DNA of 64,000 nt. It comes from Lutibacter sp. Lineage in GTDB: Bacteria; Bacteroidota; Bacteroidia; Flavobacteriales; Flavobacteriaceae. Below are positions 41,348-50,990 of this stretch, one piece after another. The stretch's first letter is position 1. Each line of letters starts with the position of its first letter. The stretch is taken from positions 1 to 64,000 of the forward strand of contig NZ_JAEINV010000006.1 in assembly GCF_016342705.1 (NCBI RefSeq), in the 5' to 3' direction. The position numbers were made by a program, and so were the translations under genes. Below the pieces are notes generated by a model. It was not told the origin of the DNA. It searched no databases and worked only from the letters and a program-made list of their open reading frames with translations.

Positions 41348-43618
41348 ATGAAAAAAATTACATTAGCAATACTATCTTTAGTATTCTTATCCTCTACCCT
41401 TTTTGCTCAAGAAAATACACAAGAAAAAGTTAGACAAAAAGGTCACTACAATAGTAGTAAATTTAAACAACTAGACGAAGAATTGCCAACTCCAAATAAG
41501 CAACACATGGCTTCCGGAGCGCCTGGTTATGAATATACCCAGCAGCAAGTTGATTATAAAATGACTATTATTTTAGATGATGAAAATCAAAAAATATTTG
41601 GAGAAGAAACCATTACGTATCACAATAATTCTAAAGATGCATTAGACTATTTATGGGTGCAATTAGATCAAAATATGCGCGCTCCAAACTCTAAAACAAA
41701 TGATGTTAGTGGCGGCGGACCAGATGCATTATATACGCCAGCAAAATTTACTAAAATGTTTATGGGAAAACCTTTTCAAGGAGGTTTTAATATTGATTAT
41801 ATAAAAGATGTGAATGGAAATCCACTTAGCTATATGATTAATTTCACCATGATGCGTGTAGATTTACCGAAACCATTAGCAGCTGGAGAAAAATTTATTT
41901 TCAACATAAAATGGTGGTATAATATTAATGATTATATGGCAGACCGAGGAAGATCTGGTTATGAGCCATTTCCTGATGGCAATAATTTATATATTATTGC
42001 GCAGTTTTTTCCTCGCCTAGCAGTTTACAATAATGTAAAGGGTTGGCAAAATTTACAATTTTGGGGACGTAGTGAATTTGCTTTAGAATTTGGAAATTAT
42101 GATGTTTCAATTACAACGCCAAAAGATCACATATTAAACGCAACAGGCGTTATTCAAAACCCAAAAGAAGTATTTACAAAAGAGCAAAATAAAAGATACG
42201 AAAGTTCAAAAACATCGTTTGATAAACCTGTTTTTATTGTCACTCCAGAAGAAGCGCTTGAAGCTGAAAAAAGTAAAAATACAGCAACTAAAACCTGGAA
42301 ATTTTATGCAGAAAATGTGCGTGATTTTGCATTTTCATCATCAAGAAAATTTATTTGGGATGCAATGGCTGTAGATTTTAATGGAAAAACTGTTATGGCT
42401 TATTCCTTATATCCAAAAGAAGGAAATCCCTTATGGGAAGAACATTCAACACGTGTGATTGCAAATACTTTGAAAGTATATTCTGAAAGTACTTTTGATT
42501 ATCCGTATCCACACGCAACTTCTATAAATGCTGAACGCCAAGGAATGGAATACCCAATGATTTGTTGGAATGGCGGACGACCAGATGAAAATGGAAAATA
42601 TAATGATAGAACTAAAAAAGGAATGATTGGTGTAATTACACACGAAGTTGGTCACAACTTTTTTCCTATGATTGTGAATTCCGATGAACGTGAATGGACG
42701 TGGATGGATGAAGGTATTAACTCTTTTGTTGAAATATTAGCAGAATATAAATACGATCCAGAGTTGTTTCCGTTATCTAAATATCCAAAAAATATTGTTG
42801 GCTATATGTCTGGAGATCAAGATCAATTATCTCCAATTATGACGCAAGGTGACAATGTTTTTAATTTTGGTTCAAATGCGTATGCAAAACCTGCTGCTGG
42901 ATTATTTATGTTACGCCAAACTATTATGGGGCCTGAAATGTTTGATCACGCCTTTAAAACCTACGCAAAACGCTGGAAATTTAAACACCCAACTCCTGCT
43001 GATTTCTTTAGAACTATGGAAGATGCTTCTGCTATGGATTTAGACTGGTTTTGGAGAGGCTGGTTTTATACAACAGGCAATAATGATATAGGAATTAAAG
43101 AAGTAAAAAAATACCACGTTACTGATAAACCAACTGAACAAGCCGAAAATTTAGCAAAAAGATATGGAATTACTGTAGATCAATTACCTCCATCTTTATA
43201 TTTAGTTTCAGAAGATAGTAAAGAATATACCGATGATTTAAAAGGTAAAAAACCTGAAGATTACACCGTATTAAATAACTATTTACAAGATAATTTTTCT
43301 GCAGAAGAAAAAGCAACTTTAAAAGCTCCAAAGTATTTTTACGAATTAGTTTTTGATAAACCAGGAGATTTAGTAATGCCAATAATTGTAGAGTTTGAAT
43401 ATGAAGATGGCTCTAAAGAACGCAAACAATATCCAGCTGAAATTTGGAGATTAAATGATAATGAAGTAACAAAAGTTTTTCCATCAAGCAAAGTAATTAG
43501 TAAAATAACAATAGATCCTGATGAAGAAACAGCCGATGTTGATACAAGCAACAACAGCTGGCCAAAAAACACCGAAACACAATTTGATAACTTCAAAAAA
43601 AATCAAATAAAAGGATAA
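41348..43618 (+). CDS. M1-like zinc metallopeptidase, secreted (copy 1)
   Basis: A 756-aa secreted peptidase with the signal peptide MKKITLAILSLVFLSSTLFAQ. An N-terminal beta domain includes VDYKMTIILDDENQKIFGEE. The zinc site HEVGH is at 432-436, with the third ligand Glu455 in WMDEGINSF. The place of the M1 GxMEN motif is taken by GMEYP (399-403), so amino-peptidase-like exopeptidase binding may differ. The C-terminal region has a helical part (ADFFRTMEDASAMDLDWFWR) and a beta-rich end. It is followed by its own terminator and then by a close paralogue. Confidence 0.9.
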   Translation: MKKITLAILSLVFLSSTLFAQENTQEKVRQKGHYNSSKFKQLDEELPTPNKQHMASGAPGYEYTQQQVDYKMTIILDDENQKIFGEETITYHNNSKDALDYLWVQLDQNMRAPNSKTNDVSGGGPDALYTPAKFTKMFMGKPFQGGFNIDYIKDVNGNPLSYMINFTMMRVDLPKPLAAGEKFIFNIKWWYNINDYMADRGRSGYEPFPDGNNLYIIAQFFPRLAVYNNVKGWQNLQFWGRSEFALEFGNYDVSITTPKDHILNATGVIQNPKEVFTKEQNKRYESSKTSFDKPVFIVTPEEALEAEKSKNTATKTWKFYAENVRDFAFSSSRKFIWDAMAVDFNGKTVMAYSLYPKEGNPLWEEHSTRVIANTLKVYSESTFDYPYPHATSINAERQGMEYPMICWNGGRPDENGKYNDRTKKGMIGVITHEVGHNFFPMIVNSDEREWTWMDEGINSFVEILAEYKYDPELFPLSKYPKNIVGYMSGDQDQLSPIMTQGDNVFNFGSNAYAKPAAGLFMLRQTIMGPEMFDHAFKTYAKRWKFKHPTPADFFRTMEDASAMDLDWFWRGWFYTTGNNDIGIKEVKKYHVTDKPTEQAENLAKRYGITVDQLPPSLYLVSEDSKEYTDDLKGKKPEDYTVLNNYLQDNFSAEEKATLKAPKYFYELVFDKPGDLVMPIIVEFEYEDGSKERKQYPAEIWRLNDNEVTKVFPSSKVISKITIDPDEETADVDTSNNSWPKNTETQFDNFKKNQIKG

Positions 43619-43622
43619 TAGT

Positions 43623-43648
43623 AAGCCACTCTATGAGTGGCTTTTTTT
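43623..43648 (+). terminator. terminator between the two M1 peptidase genes
   Basis: AAGCCACTC pairs with GAGTGGCTT around TAT and is followed by a T-run. It lies a few bases after the stop of copy 1, so copy 2 probably has its own promoter. Confidence 0.8.
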
Positions 43649-43692
43649 ATTTCAACCTTTTCACTACTTTAGAAAATTAATTATGACTACTT

Positions 43693-45948
43693 ATGAAAAA
43701 ATTTATTTCCATCACATTATTACTTTTAATAAGTTTAAATCTCTCCTTTTCCCAAGAAATCAAGAAAAAAGGACATTACAACATCAGTAAGTTTAAACAA
43801 TTAGATGAAGAGTTACCAACACCAAATACTGAACATAATGCATCTGGTGCACCTGGATATGAATATTCGCAACAGCAAGTAGACTATAAAATGGATATTA
43901 TTTTGGATGATGAAAACCAACGAATTTATGGTGAAGAAACAATTACATATCACAATAATTCAAAGGACAGCTTAGAATATCTTTGGGTTCAGCTCGATCA
44001 AAATATGAGAGCTCCAGATTCCAAAACACCCGATTTAAGAAATGAAAATGTTGGAACACTCTACTCTCCTGAACAATTTTCAAAAAAATATATGCAAGCA
44101 CCTTTTAATGGTGGTTTTAAAATTGATTTTGTTAAAAATATTGATGGTAGCAATGCATCCTATCATATTAATGAAACAATGATGCGTTTAAATTTAGACA
44201 AGCCATTAGCTTCTGGCAGTACGTTTTCTTTTAAAATAAAATGGTGGTACAACATCAATAACCACGTTACACAAGGAGGAAGATCTGGTTTTGAACACTT
44301 TCCTGAAGATGGAAATAACAGTTATGTAATTGCTCAATTTTTTCCAAGATTATGTGTTTACAATAATGTTGAAGGTTGGCAAAATAAGCAATTTTATGGC
44401 AGAAGTGAATTTGCATTAGAATTTGGAAATTATGAAGTAAACATAACCACCCCAAAAGATCATATGTTAGGTGCAACAGGCGTTTTAAAAAATGAAAGTG
44501 AAGTTCTCACCAAAACGCAACAAAAAAGATTGGCTGAAGCAAGAAAATCTTTTAAAAAACCAGTTATAATTGTAACGCAAGAAGAAGCTACTGAAATAGA
44601 AAAAACCAACATTAAAGAAACCAAAACTTGGAAATTTTATGCAGAAAATGTGCGTGATTATGCGTTTGCAAGTTCTCGTAAATTTATTTGGGATGCCATG
44701 GCCGTTGATATTAATGGAAGAACTGTAATGGCATATTCTTATTATTCAAAAGAAGCCAATCCATTATATGGCGATCATTCTACCAGAGCTACAGCGCAAA
44801 CACTAAAAACATATTCTAAACATACATTTGATTATCCGTACCACAAAGCCATTTCTGTTGATGGACAAATGGGAATGGAATATCCGCAAATTTGTTTTAA
44901 TCCAGGAAGACCAAATCCAGATGGAACTTATAATGATCGTACAAAATATAGAATGATTGGCGTAACTATTCACGAAGTTGGTCATAACTTTTTTCCAATG
45001 ATTATTAATTCTGATGAGCGCAAATGGACGTGGATGGATGAAGGTTTAAATTCTTTTGTGCAAATGTTAGCACAACAAGATTATGAAGAAAATTATCCAC
45101 TAAACAGAGGTTTACCAAAAAATATTGTGGAGTATATGAAAGGTGATCAATCACAATTATCTCCAATTATGTCGGAAGGTGAAGATTTGTATGAATTTGG
45201 AAACAATGCCTATGCAAAACCAGCTGCCGGACTTTGGATGTTACGACATACCATTATGGGACCTGAGTTGTTTGATTTTGCTTTTAAAACGTATGCAAAT
45301 AGATGGAAATTTAAACACCCAAAACCTGCAGATTTTTTTAGATCTATGGAAGATGCTTCTGCAATGGATTTAGATTGGTTTTGGAGAGGCTGGTTTTTTA
45401 CAACAGATAATAATGATATTGGTATTAAAGAAGTTAAAAAATACCATATAACCGACAAACCAACTGAACAAGCTGAAAACTTAGCAAAAAGATATGGAAT
45501 AACTATAGAACAATTGCCACCATCTTTATATTTAGTTTCTGAAGACAGTAAAGAATATTCCGAAGAATTAAAAGGAAAAAAACCAGAAGATTATAGCGTT
45601 TTAAATACCTATATTGAACAAAATTTTACTGCAGAAGAAAAAGCTACTTTAAAATCTCCAAAGTATTTTTACGAATTAACTTTTGATAAACCCGGAGGGT
45701 TAGTAATGCCAATAATTGTAGAATTTGAATACGAAGATGGATCCAAAGAACGCAAACAATATCCAGCTGAAATTTGGCGATTAAATGATGCTGAAGTGAC
45801 AAAAGTTTTCCCGTCTAGTAAAACAATTGTAAAAATTACTGTAGATCCAGATGAAGAAACTGCCGATGTAGATACAAGTAATAATAGCTGGCCTAAAACA
45901 ACTGAAACACAATTTGAAGAATTTAAAAGAAATCAAATTAAAGGATAA
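43693..45948 (+). CDS. M1-like zinc metallopeptidase, secreted (copy 2)
   Basis: A 751-aa paralogue of the preceding peptidase. The signal peptide is MKKFISITLLLLISLNLSFS. The zinc site HEVGH lies at 427-431, with Glu450 in WMDEGLNSF, and GMEYP (394-398) again replaces GxMEN. By eye most positions are identical to copy 1, and the last 200 residues are nearly the same. Long stretches of DNA near the 3' ends also match, which points to a fairly recent tandem duplication or gene conversion. Differences cluster in the region after HEVGH (QMLAQQDYEENYPLNRGL here). Confidence 0.9.
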   Translation: MKKFISITLLLLISLNLSFSQEIKKKGHYNISKFKQLDEELPTPNTEHNASGAPGYEYSQQQVDYKMDIILDDENQRIYGEETITYHNNSKDSLEYLWVQLDQNMRAPDSKTPDLRNENVGTLYSPEQFSKKYMQAPFNGGFKIDFVKNIDGSNASYHINETMMRLNLDKPLASGSTFSFKIKWWYNINNHVTQGGRSGFEHFPEDGNNSYVIAQFFPRLCVYNNVEGWQNKQFYGRSEFALEFGNYEVNITTPKDHMLGATGVLKNESEVLTKTQQKRLAEARKSFKKPVIIVTQEEATEIEKTNIKETKTWKFYAENVRDYAFASSRKFIWDAMAVDINGRTVMAYSYYSKEANPLYGDHSTRATAQTLKTYSKHTFDYPYHKAISVDGQMGMEYPQICFNPGRPNPDGTYNDRTKYRMIGVTIHEVGHNFFPMIINSDERKWTWMDEGLNSFVQMLAQQDYEENYPLNRGLPKNIVEYMKGDQSQLSPIMSEGEDLYEFGNNAYAKPAAGLWMLRHTIMGPELFDFAFKTYANRWKFKHPKPADFFRSMEDASAMDLDWFWRGWFFTTDNNDIGIKEVKKYHITDKPTEQAENLAKRYGITIEQLPPSLYLVSEDSKEYSEELKGKKPEDYSVLNTYIEQNFTAEEKATLKSPKYFYELTFDKPGGLVMPIIVEFEYEDGSKERKQYPAEIWRLNDAEVTKVFPSSKTIVKITVDPDEETADVDTSNNSWPKTTETQFEEFKRNQIKG

Positions 45949-45980
45949 AAAAAAAACCGCTCAAATGAGCGGTTTTTTTT
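45947..45980. terminator. bidirectional terminator between M1 copy 2 and lgt
   Basis: An A-run and CCGCTC pair with GAGCGG and a T-run around the loop AAAT. It overlaps the stop of the peptidase gene and reaches 2 bp from the end of the leftward lgt gene. Confidence 0.85.
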
Positions 45981-45982
45981 AT

Positions 45983-46801
45983 TTATTCTTTTTTTCGAAA
46001 CATAAAATAGAGTCCTATAATAATTAAAGGAATACTTAAAATTTGTCCCGTATTTAATCCTAAAATCCAATTTTCACCACCTTCAACTTGCTTTTCCTTA
46101 AAGAATTCAACCATAAATCTGGCCGACCAAAGTAATGCAAAAAACAATCCGAAAATATACCCAAGCTTTTGCTTTTTATCTGTTTTCCAATACACAAACA
46201 TTAATATTCCAAAAATAATTAAGTAACAAAATGCTTCATATAATTGTGCAGGATGACGCGGAAAATCTTCACCCAATCTTTTAAATACAAATCCAAAATC
46301 TGAATTGGTAGGTTTACCAATAATTTCAGAATTCATTAAATTCCCAATTCTTATAAAAACTCCAGCAATAGCAACAGGAATAGCTACTCTATCTAAAATA
46401 TATAATAATGGTTCTTTTAATACTTTTTTGCTATAAAAATATAAAGCTGTTATAATTCCAATGGCCGCTCCGTGACTTGCTAAACCAGCAAAACCAGTAA
46501 ATTCAAACTTTGGAGAAAAACGGAATGGTAAAATAACTTCTAATGGTTTTCTCAATAAAAACTCTGGATCATAAAATAAAAAATGTCCAAGTCTAGCTCC
46601 TATCAGTGTAGCAATAACTACATAAATAAAGAGTGAATCTAACTTTTCAATAGGAATTTTATCATTTATAAAAATTTTCTTCATTAAATGTAACCCTAAC
46701 ATAAATGCTATTACAAACATTAAGCTATAATAACGTAAAGCAAAAGAACCAATTTTAAAAATTTCTGGTGCTGGATTCCAATCTATTTGAAGTAATGTCA
46801 T
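45983..46801 (-). CDS. lgt: prolipoprotein diacylglyceryl transferase
   Basis: A 272-aa membrane enzyme with about seven helices. It adds diacylglycerol to the lipobox cysteine of the many lipoproteins in this window. Visible motifs are LIGARLGHFLFYDPEFLL, the signature GFAGLASHGAAIGI, FIRIGNLMNSEIIGKP and RHPAQLYEAF. It is the last gene of the cysS-yidD-lgt group. Confidence 0.95.
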   Translation of the reverse strand: MTLLQIDWNPAPEIFKIGSFALRYYSLMFVIAFMLGLHLMKKIFINDKIPIEKLDSLFIYVVIATLIGARLGHFLFYDPEFLLRKPLEVILPFRFSPKFEFTGFAGLASHGAAIGIITALYFYSKKVLKEPLLYILDRVAIPVAIAGVFIRIGNLMNSEIIGKPTNSDFGFVFKRLGEDFPRHPAQLYEAFCYLIIFGILMFVYWKTDKKQKLGYIFGLFFALLWSARFMVEFFKEKQVEGGENWILGLNTGQILSIPLIIIGLYFMFRKKE

Positions 46802-46831
46802 TATTTTTTATTTTATTATTAATTGTACTAA

Positions 46832-47092
46832 TTATTTTGATGTTTCTTTTTTCTCAATTTTATCTGGAACCGGATCAAAGCCACTTCCACCCCAAGGATG
46901 ACAACTTCCAATTCGTTTTAGAGCTAGCCAACCTCCTTTAAAAACACCGTGTTTTTGTAGCGCTTCTAACGTATAACTAGAGCACGTAGGTGAATACCTA
47001 CAACTAGCTGGTGTATATGGCGAAATTGCTGCTTGGTAAAAACGAACCAACCAAATAAACGGTATTGCTACTATTTTTGATATACTTTTCAA
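46832..47092 (-). CDS. yidD: membrane protein insertion efficiency factor YidD
   Basis: An 86-aa protein with an N-terminal amphipathic or membrane helix and the conserved YidD core [20 protein letters not shown], followed by [19 protein letters not shown]. It assists insertion of inner-membrane proteins. One base separates it from the cysS stop codon. Confidence 0.95.
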   Translation of the reverse strand: MKSISKIVAIPFIWLVRFYQAAISPYTPASCRYSPTCSSYTLEALQKHGVFKGGWLALKRIGSCHPWGGSGFDPVPDKIEKKETSK

Positions 47093-47093
47093 A

Positions 47094-48572
47094 TTAGTTT
47101 ACTGAAAAAGTTGTTCCCTCTTTACCATCTTTTAATTGAATTCCTAAAACGGCCAATTCATCTCTAATTTTATCAGATAATGCCCAATCTTTATTATCTC
47201 TGGCCTCTTTTCTCATGGTGATTAACAATTCAACAACACCCGATAATTTATCAGAAGAATCTTCTTGCATATCATTTTTTAAACCTAAGACATCAAAAAC
47301 AAACGCATTTATGGTTATTTTAAAATTCTGCAAATCATCTGCTGTTAATGTTTCTTTTTTATCAATTAACAAATTTACATATTTTACTGCTTCAAATAAA
47401 TTTGCAATTAAAATTGGACTGTTAAAATCATCATTTAAAGCGTCGTAACATTTTTGTTTCCAAGAATTTATATCAATTGAAGATGCTTTAGATGCTTCAA
47501 TTTTGCTTAAACTATTAACCGCTTCCATTAATTTCAAATAACCTTTTTCTGAAGCTTCAATTCCTGCACTTGTAAAATCTAAAATACTTCTGTAATGTGC
47601 TTGTAACATAAAAAAACGAGTAGCACTTGGTGAAAATGCTTTTGGCAATATTTTATTATCGCCAGTAAAAATTTCATCAGGTAAAATATAATTCCCTGTT
47701 GATTTCGCCATCTTCATTCCGTTTAATATCAACATATTAGCGTGCAACCAATAATTTACAGGTTTCACTTTATTTTTAACTTGCGATTGTGCAATTTCAC
47801 ATTCGTGATGTGGAAATTTTAAATCCATTCCACCACCGTGAATATCAAAAGTTTCCCCTAAATACTTTGTACTCATTGCTGTACACTCTAAATGCCAACC
47901 AGGAAAACCATCGCTCCAAGGAGAAGGCCAACGCATAATGTGTTGTGGCTCCGCTTTTTTCCAAAGTGCAAAATCTTGTGGATTTTTCTTATCACTTTGT
48001 CCGTCAAGTTCTCTTGTATTATGAATAGAATCTTCAATATTTCTACCAGAAAGTATTCCGTAATGTTCAGTTTCATTGTATTTTAACACATCAAAATAAA
48101 CCGATCCATTTATTTCATAAGCCAACCCTTTGTTTAAAATATCTTTAATTATTTCAATTTGTTCTACAATATGTCCAGTGGCTGTTGGTTCAATACTTGG
48201 TGGTAAATTATTTATTTTTTGAAGAATATTATGAAAATCAACCGTATACCGTTGTACCACTTCCATGGGTTCAATTTGTTCTAAACGTGCTTTTTTAGCA
48301 ATTCTATCTTCACCTACGTCTGCATCATTTTCTAAATGACCTGCATCGGTAATATTACGAACATAGCGAACTTTATATCCCAAATGTTTTAAATAACGGA
48401 AAATTAAATCGAAAGACATAAAAGTTCTTACATTTCCTAAATGCACGTTACTATATACTGTTGGTCCACATACATACATTCCTACATTTCCTTCAACAAT
48501 TGGCACAAATAACTCCTTAGATTTACTTAATGAGTTGTATATTTTTAACTGATTTGTTTTGTATAATTCCAT
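47094..48572 (-). CDS. cysS: cysteinyl-tRNA synthetase
   Basis: A 492-aa class I synthetase that charges tRNA-Cys. It shows [16 protein letters not shown] with the HIGH-type motif (44-47), the zinc ligand Cys35, WHLECTAMS (Cys230), [15 protein letters not shown] and KMAKS (287-291). A C-terminal anticodon-binding region completes the protein. It is the first gene of the cysS-yidD-lgt unit. Confidence 0.97.
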   Translation of the reverse strand: MELYKTNQLKIYNSLSKSKELFVPIVEGNVGMYVCGPTVYSNVHLGNVRTFMSFDLIFRYLKHLGYKVRYVRNITDAGHLENDADVGEDRIAKKARLEQIEPMEVVQRYTVDFHNILQKINNLPPSIEPTATGHIVEQIEIIKDILNKGLAYEINGSVYFDVLKYNETEHYGILSGRNIEDSIHNTRELDGQSDKKNPQDFALWKKAEPQHIMRWPSPWSDGFPGWHLECTAMSTKYLGETFDIHGGGMDLKFPHHECEIAQSQVKNKVKPVNYWLHANMLILNGMKMAKSTGNYILPDEIFTGDNKILPKAFSPSATRFFMLQAHYRSILDFTSAGIEASEKGYLKLMEAVNSLSKIEASKASSIDINSWKQKCYDALNDDFNSPILIANLFEAVKYVNLLIDKKETLTADDLQNFKITINAFVFDVLGLKNDMQEDSSDKLSGVVELLITMRKEARDNKDWALSDKIRDELAVLGIQLKDGKEGTTFSVN

Positions 48573-48765
48573 TAATTACTGCTTGAATTTAAAGTGGTAA
48601 AGATAATAACAATTACGTAATGGAAAAATTTAAACTTTTATTAAAAATTATGTGAACAAATGGTATTTATGAAACACTTAAAAACAAGATATTAGGTTTT
48701 ATATTTTTATTTAATTCAACCCACTTTCACTACTAAATCTATAAATTCAAAACTTTTGCGCTGTG

Positions 48766-48779
48766 TTACATTTATGTAA
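48766..48779. promoter_or_regulatory. palindrome upstream of the glycosylation cassette
   Basis: TTACAT-TT-ATGTAA is an inverted repeat with 6-bp arms, 64 bp upstream of the first glycosyltransferase gene. It could be an operator for a dimeric regulator. The rest of the interval 48573-48842 is AT-rich and shows no gene and no complete promoter. Confidence 0.35.
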
Positions 48780-48842
48780 TATAATTATTCTAATTTTACA
48801 TAAATTTTGAAAAATCCAATTCATAAAAATTATTGAAAAATA

Positions 48843-49556
48843 ATGACGTACGAATTTACCATTATTGTTCCTGTTTTTAACGAGGAAGACAATCTTAAAC
48901 GCGTTGAGCAAGAGCTTTCTAACTATATAAAAATTGCCACAAAAAAAACAAAAATTTTATTTGTAAATGATGGCAGTAAAGATAAAAGTCAGCAATTAAT
49001 TGAAGAAATTTGTGCTGGAAATTCAGATTTCAGCTTTATAAATTTCGAAAAAAATTGTGGTTTAAGTGCCGCTATCGCTGCAGGATTTAAACATACTGAC
49101 ACCGAGTTAGTTGGTTATATTGATTCCGATTTACAAACGGCTCCTGAAGATTTTAATTTATTATTAGCAGCAATAGAAAACTACGAATTGGTTACTGGAG
49201 TGAGAGCTAATAGAAAAGATTCGTTTGTTAAAAATATGTCGTCAACAATAGCGAACGGAATTAGACGAGCATTTACACACGATGGAATGGATGACACTGG
49301 CTGTCCGTTAAAAGTTATTAAAACAGATTTCGCCAAAAATATTCCAATGTTTAAAGGTTTACATCGTTTTTTACCTGCTATGATTTTATTACAAAATGGC
49401 AGAATTAAACAAATACCTGTACAACATTTTCCAAGAATTGCAGGAGTTGCTAAATATGGTTTATGGAATCGTTTATTAGGACCTTTAGTAGATTGTTTTG
49501 CATATGTATGGATGAAAAAGAAATACATAAATTATAATATTGCAAACAAAGGTTAA
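48843..49556 (+). CDS. GT2 polyprenyl-phosphate sugar transferase (ArnC/DPM-like)
   Basis: A 237-aa family 2 glycosyltransferase. It shows TIIVPVFNEEDNL, FVNDGSKDKS, NCGLSAAIAAGFKHT, the DXD-type YIDSDLQTAPED and later DDTGCPLKVIKTD. This matches enzymes that make undecaprenyl-phosphate sugars such as ArnC. It lacks the two C-terminal membrane helices of ArnC. The next gene overlaps its stop by one base and encodes a membrane protein that could anchor it or flip its product. Confidence 0.87.
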   Translation: MTYEFTIIVPVFNEEDNLKRVEQELSNYIKIATKKTKILFVNDGSKDKSQQLIEEICAGNSDFSFINFEKNCGLSAAIAAGFKHTDTELVGYIDSDLQTAPEDFNLLLAAIENYELVTGVRANRKDSFVKNMSSTIANGIRRAFTHDGMDDTGCPLKVIKTDFAKNIPMFKGLHRFLPAMILLQNGRIKQIPVQHFPRIAGVAKYGLWNRLLGPLVDCFAYVWMKKKYINYNIANKG

Positions 49557-50188
49557 TGAGTAACTGGATAATTTATAGCGTTGGTTTTATAGCTCAACTT
49601 TTATTTTCTGGAAGGCTTATTTTACAATGGATTTTATCGGAAAAAAGTAAAAAGGTTTTAACGCCTACCCTATTTTGGTGGTTAAGTTTATTAGCATCAT
49701 TTTTATTATTTGTTTATGGGTATTTAAGAGAAGATTTCGCCATTATGCTTGGGCAAGCCTTAACTTATTTTATTTATATCAGAAACTTACAATTGCAAGG
49801 TGAATGGCAAAAAACACCAAAATCTGCGCGTTTTTTCCTATGGATATTTCCAGTTTTAATTGTTATTTACTCCTACAATAATAATTCATATGATGTAGAT
49901 AAATTATTAAAAAATGAAGCCATTCCCACTTGGTTATTAATTTTAGGAATTGTTGCGCAAGTAATATTTACATTGCGTTTTATTTATCAATGGATTTATT
50001 CAGAAAAAAATAAACAATCTATTTTACCAATTGGTTTTTGGCTGCTTAGTTTAATAGGTTCCATTCTTATTTTATTTTATGCAATTTTAAGAAAAGATCC
50101 TGTTTTATTAATTGGCCATTTAATGGGTTCCATTATTTATTTTAGAAATATTATGATTTCTAGGAATGAAATAAAAATGAATACTTAA
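49556..50188 (+). CDS. membrane protein with two LAB_N domains
   Basis: A 210-aa membrane protein with a clear internal duplication. SVGFIAQLLFSGRLILQWIL (residues 8-27) matches LGIVAQVIFTLRFIYQWIYS in the second half, and each unit has three helices. This is the domain found at the N-terminus of some lipid A disaccharide synthases (LAB_N), which I recall as related to SWEET/PQ-loop transporters. Two such triple-helix units would make a small transporter. Because the gene is fused by a TAATG overlap to a polyprenyl sugar synthase, a role as flippase for the lipid-linked sugar is a reasonable guess. Confidence 0.82.
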   Translation: MSNWIIYSVGFIAQLLFSGRLILQWILSEKSKKVLTPTLFWWLSLLASFLLFVYGYLREDFAIMLGQALTYFIYIRNLQLQGEWQKTPKSARFFLWIFPVLIVIYSYNNNSYDVDKLLKNEAIPTWLLILGIVAQVIFTLRFIYQWIYSEKNKQSILPIGFWLLSLIGSILILFYAILRKDPVLLIGHLMGSIIYFRNIMISRNEIKMNT

Positions 50189-50241
50189 ATTTAAGTTTAT
50201 ATATTTACTTGCTAATATAATTATAGTTAACAACATACTAA

Positions 50242-50988
50242 ATGGCGGAACAAGTAGAATTATCAATTGTAATACCTTGTTATAATGAAGGAAAAAGATT
50301 AGATGTTGCACAAATATCTTTATTTTTAAATAAGCAATTAAACGTATTACTTTGCTTTGTTGATGATGGCTCAAAAGATAATACACTTGAAGTTTTACAC
50401 ACTTTAAAAAATAATTTTCCAACCGCTATTGAAATAATTTCTACAGAAAAAAATGGTGGAAAAGCCGAAGCCGTTAGAACCGGAGTTTTACATTGTAGCA
50501 AACATTTTAATCAAAAAAGCATTGCATATATAGATGCTGATTTGGCCACTTCTATAGAGGAATGTGTTGAAATTAGTACGCAAATACATTCAAAAGTATT
50601 GTTTGCTTTTGGATCAAGAATTTCAAAAATTGACAATCAAATAGATCGAAAAACCTATCGTTTTTATATTGGCAGAATTATTGCTACAGCAATATCTCAT
50701 CAATTAGGCGTTACAGTGTACGATACCCAATGTGGATGTAAAATCATTGAAAATGAATTAGCAAAAAAAATATTTCAACAAAAATTTATTTCTAAATGGT
50801 TGTTTGATGTTGAATTATTTCATAGAATTATTGCTATCTATGGACGAGAAAAAATTGCGGAAATTTGCAGAGAAATACCCTTAAAAAAATGGATTGATAT
50901 TGGAGAATCGAAAGTTCAATTCACCTATTTTTTTAAATTATGGTTCGATTTATTTAAAATAGGCAAAACTTATAAAACCAATTCTTAA
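50242..50988 (+). CDS. GT2 glycosyltransferase (dolichyl-phosphate glucosyltransferase-like)
   Basis: A 248-aa family 2 transferase different from the first one. It shows LSIVIPCYNEGKRLD, VDDGSKDNTLEVL, NGGKAEAVRTGVLH, IAYIDADLATS and VTVYDTQCGCKIIEN. The DTQCG motif and the KWLFDVELFHR block resemble ALG5-type enzymes that make glucosyl-phospho-dolichol or -undecaprenol. The end is cytoplasmic, without membrane helices. It starts 53 bp after the LAB_N gene and ends 2 bp before an ArnT-like gene. Confidence 0.87.
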   Translation: MAEQVELSIVIPCYNEGKRLDVAQISLFLNKQLNVLLCFVDDGSKDNTLEVLHTLKNNFPTAIEIISTEKNGGKAEAVRTGVLHCSKHFNQKSIAYIDADLATSIEECVEISTQIHSKVLFAFGSRISKIDNQIDRKTYRFYIGRIIATAISHQLGVTVYDTQCGCKIIENELAKKIFQQKFISKWLFDVELFHRIIAIYGREKIAEICREIPLKKWIDIGESKVQFTYFFKLWFDLFKIGKTYKTNS

Positions 50989-50990
50989 TT

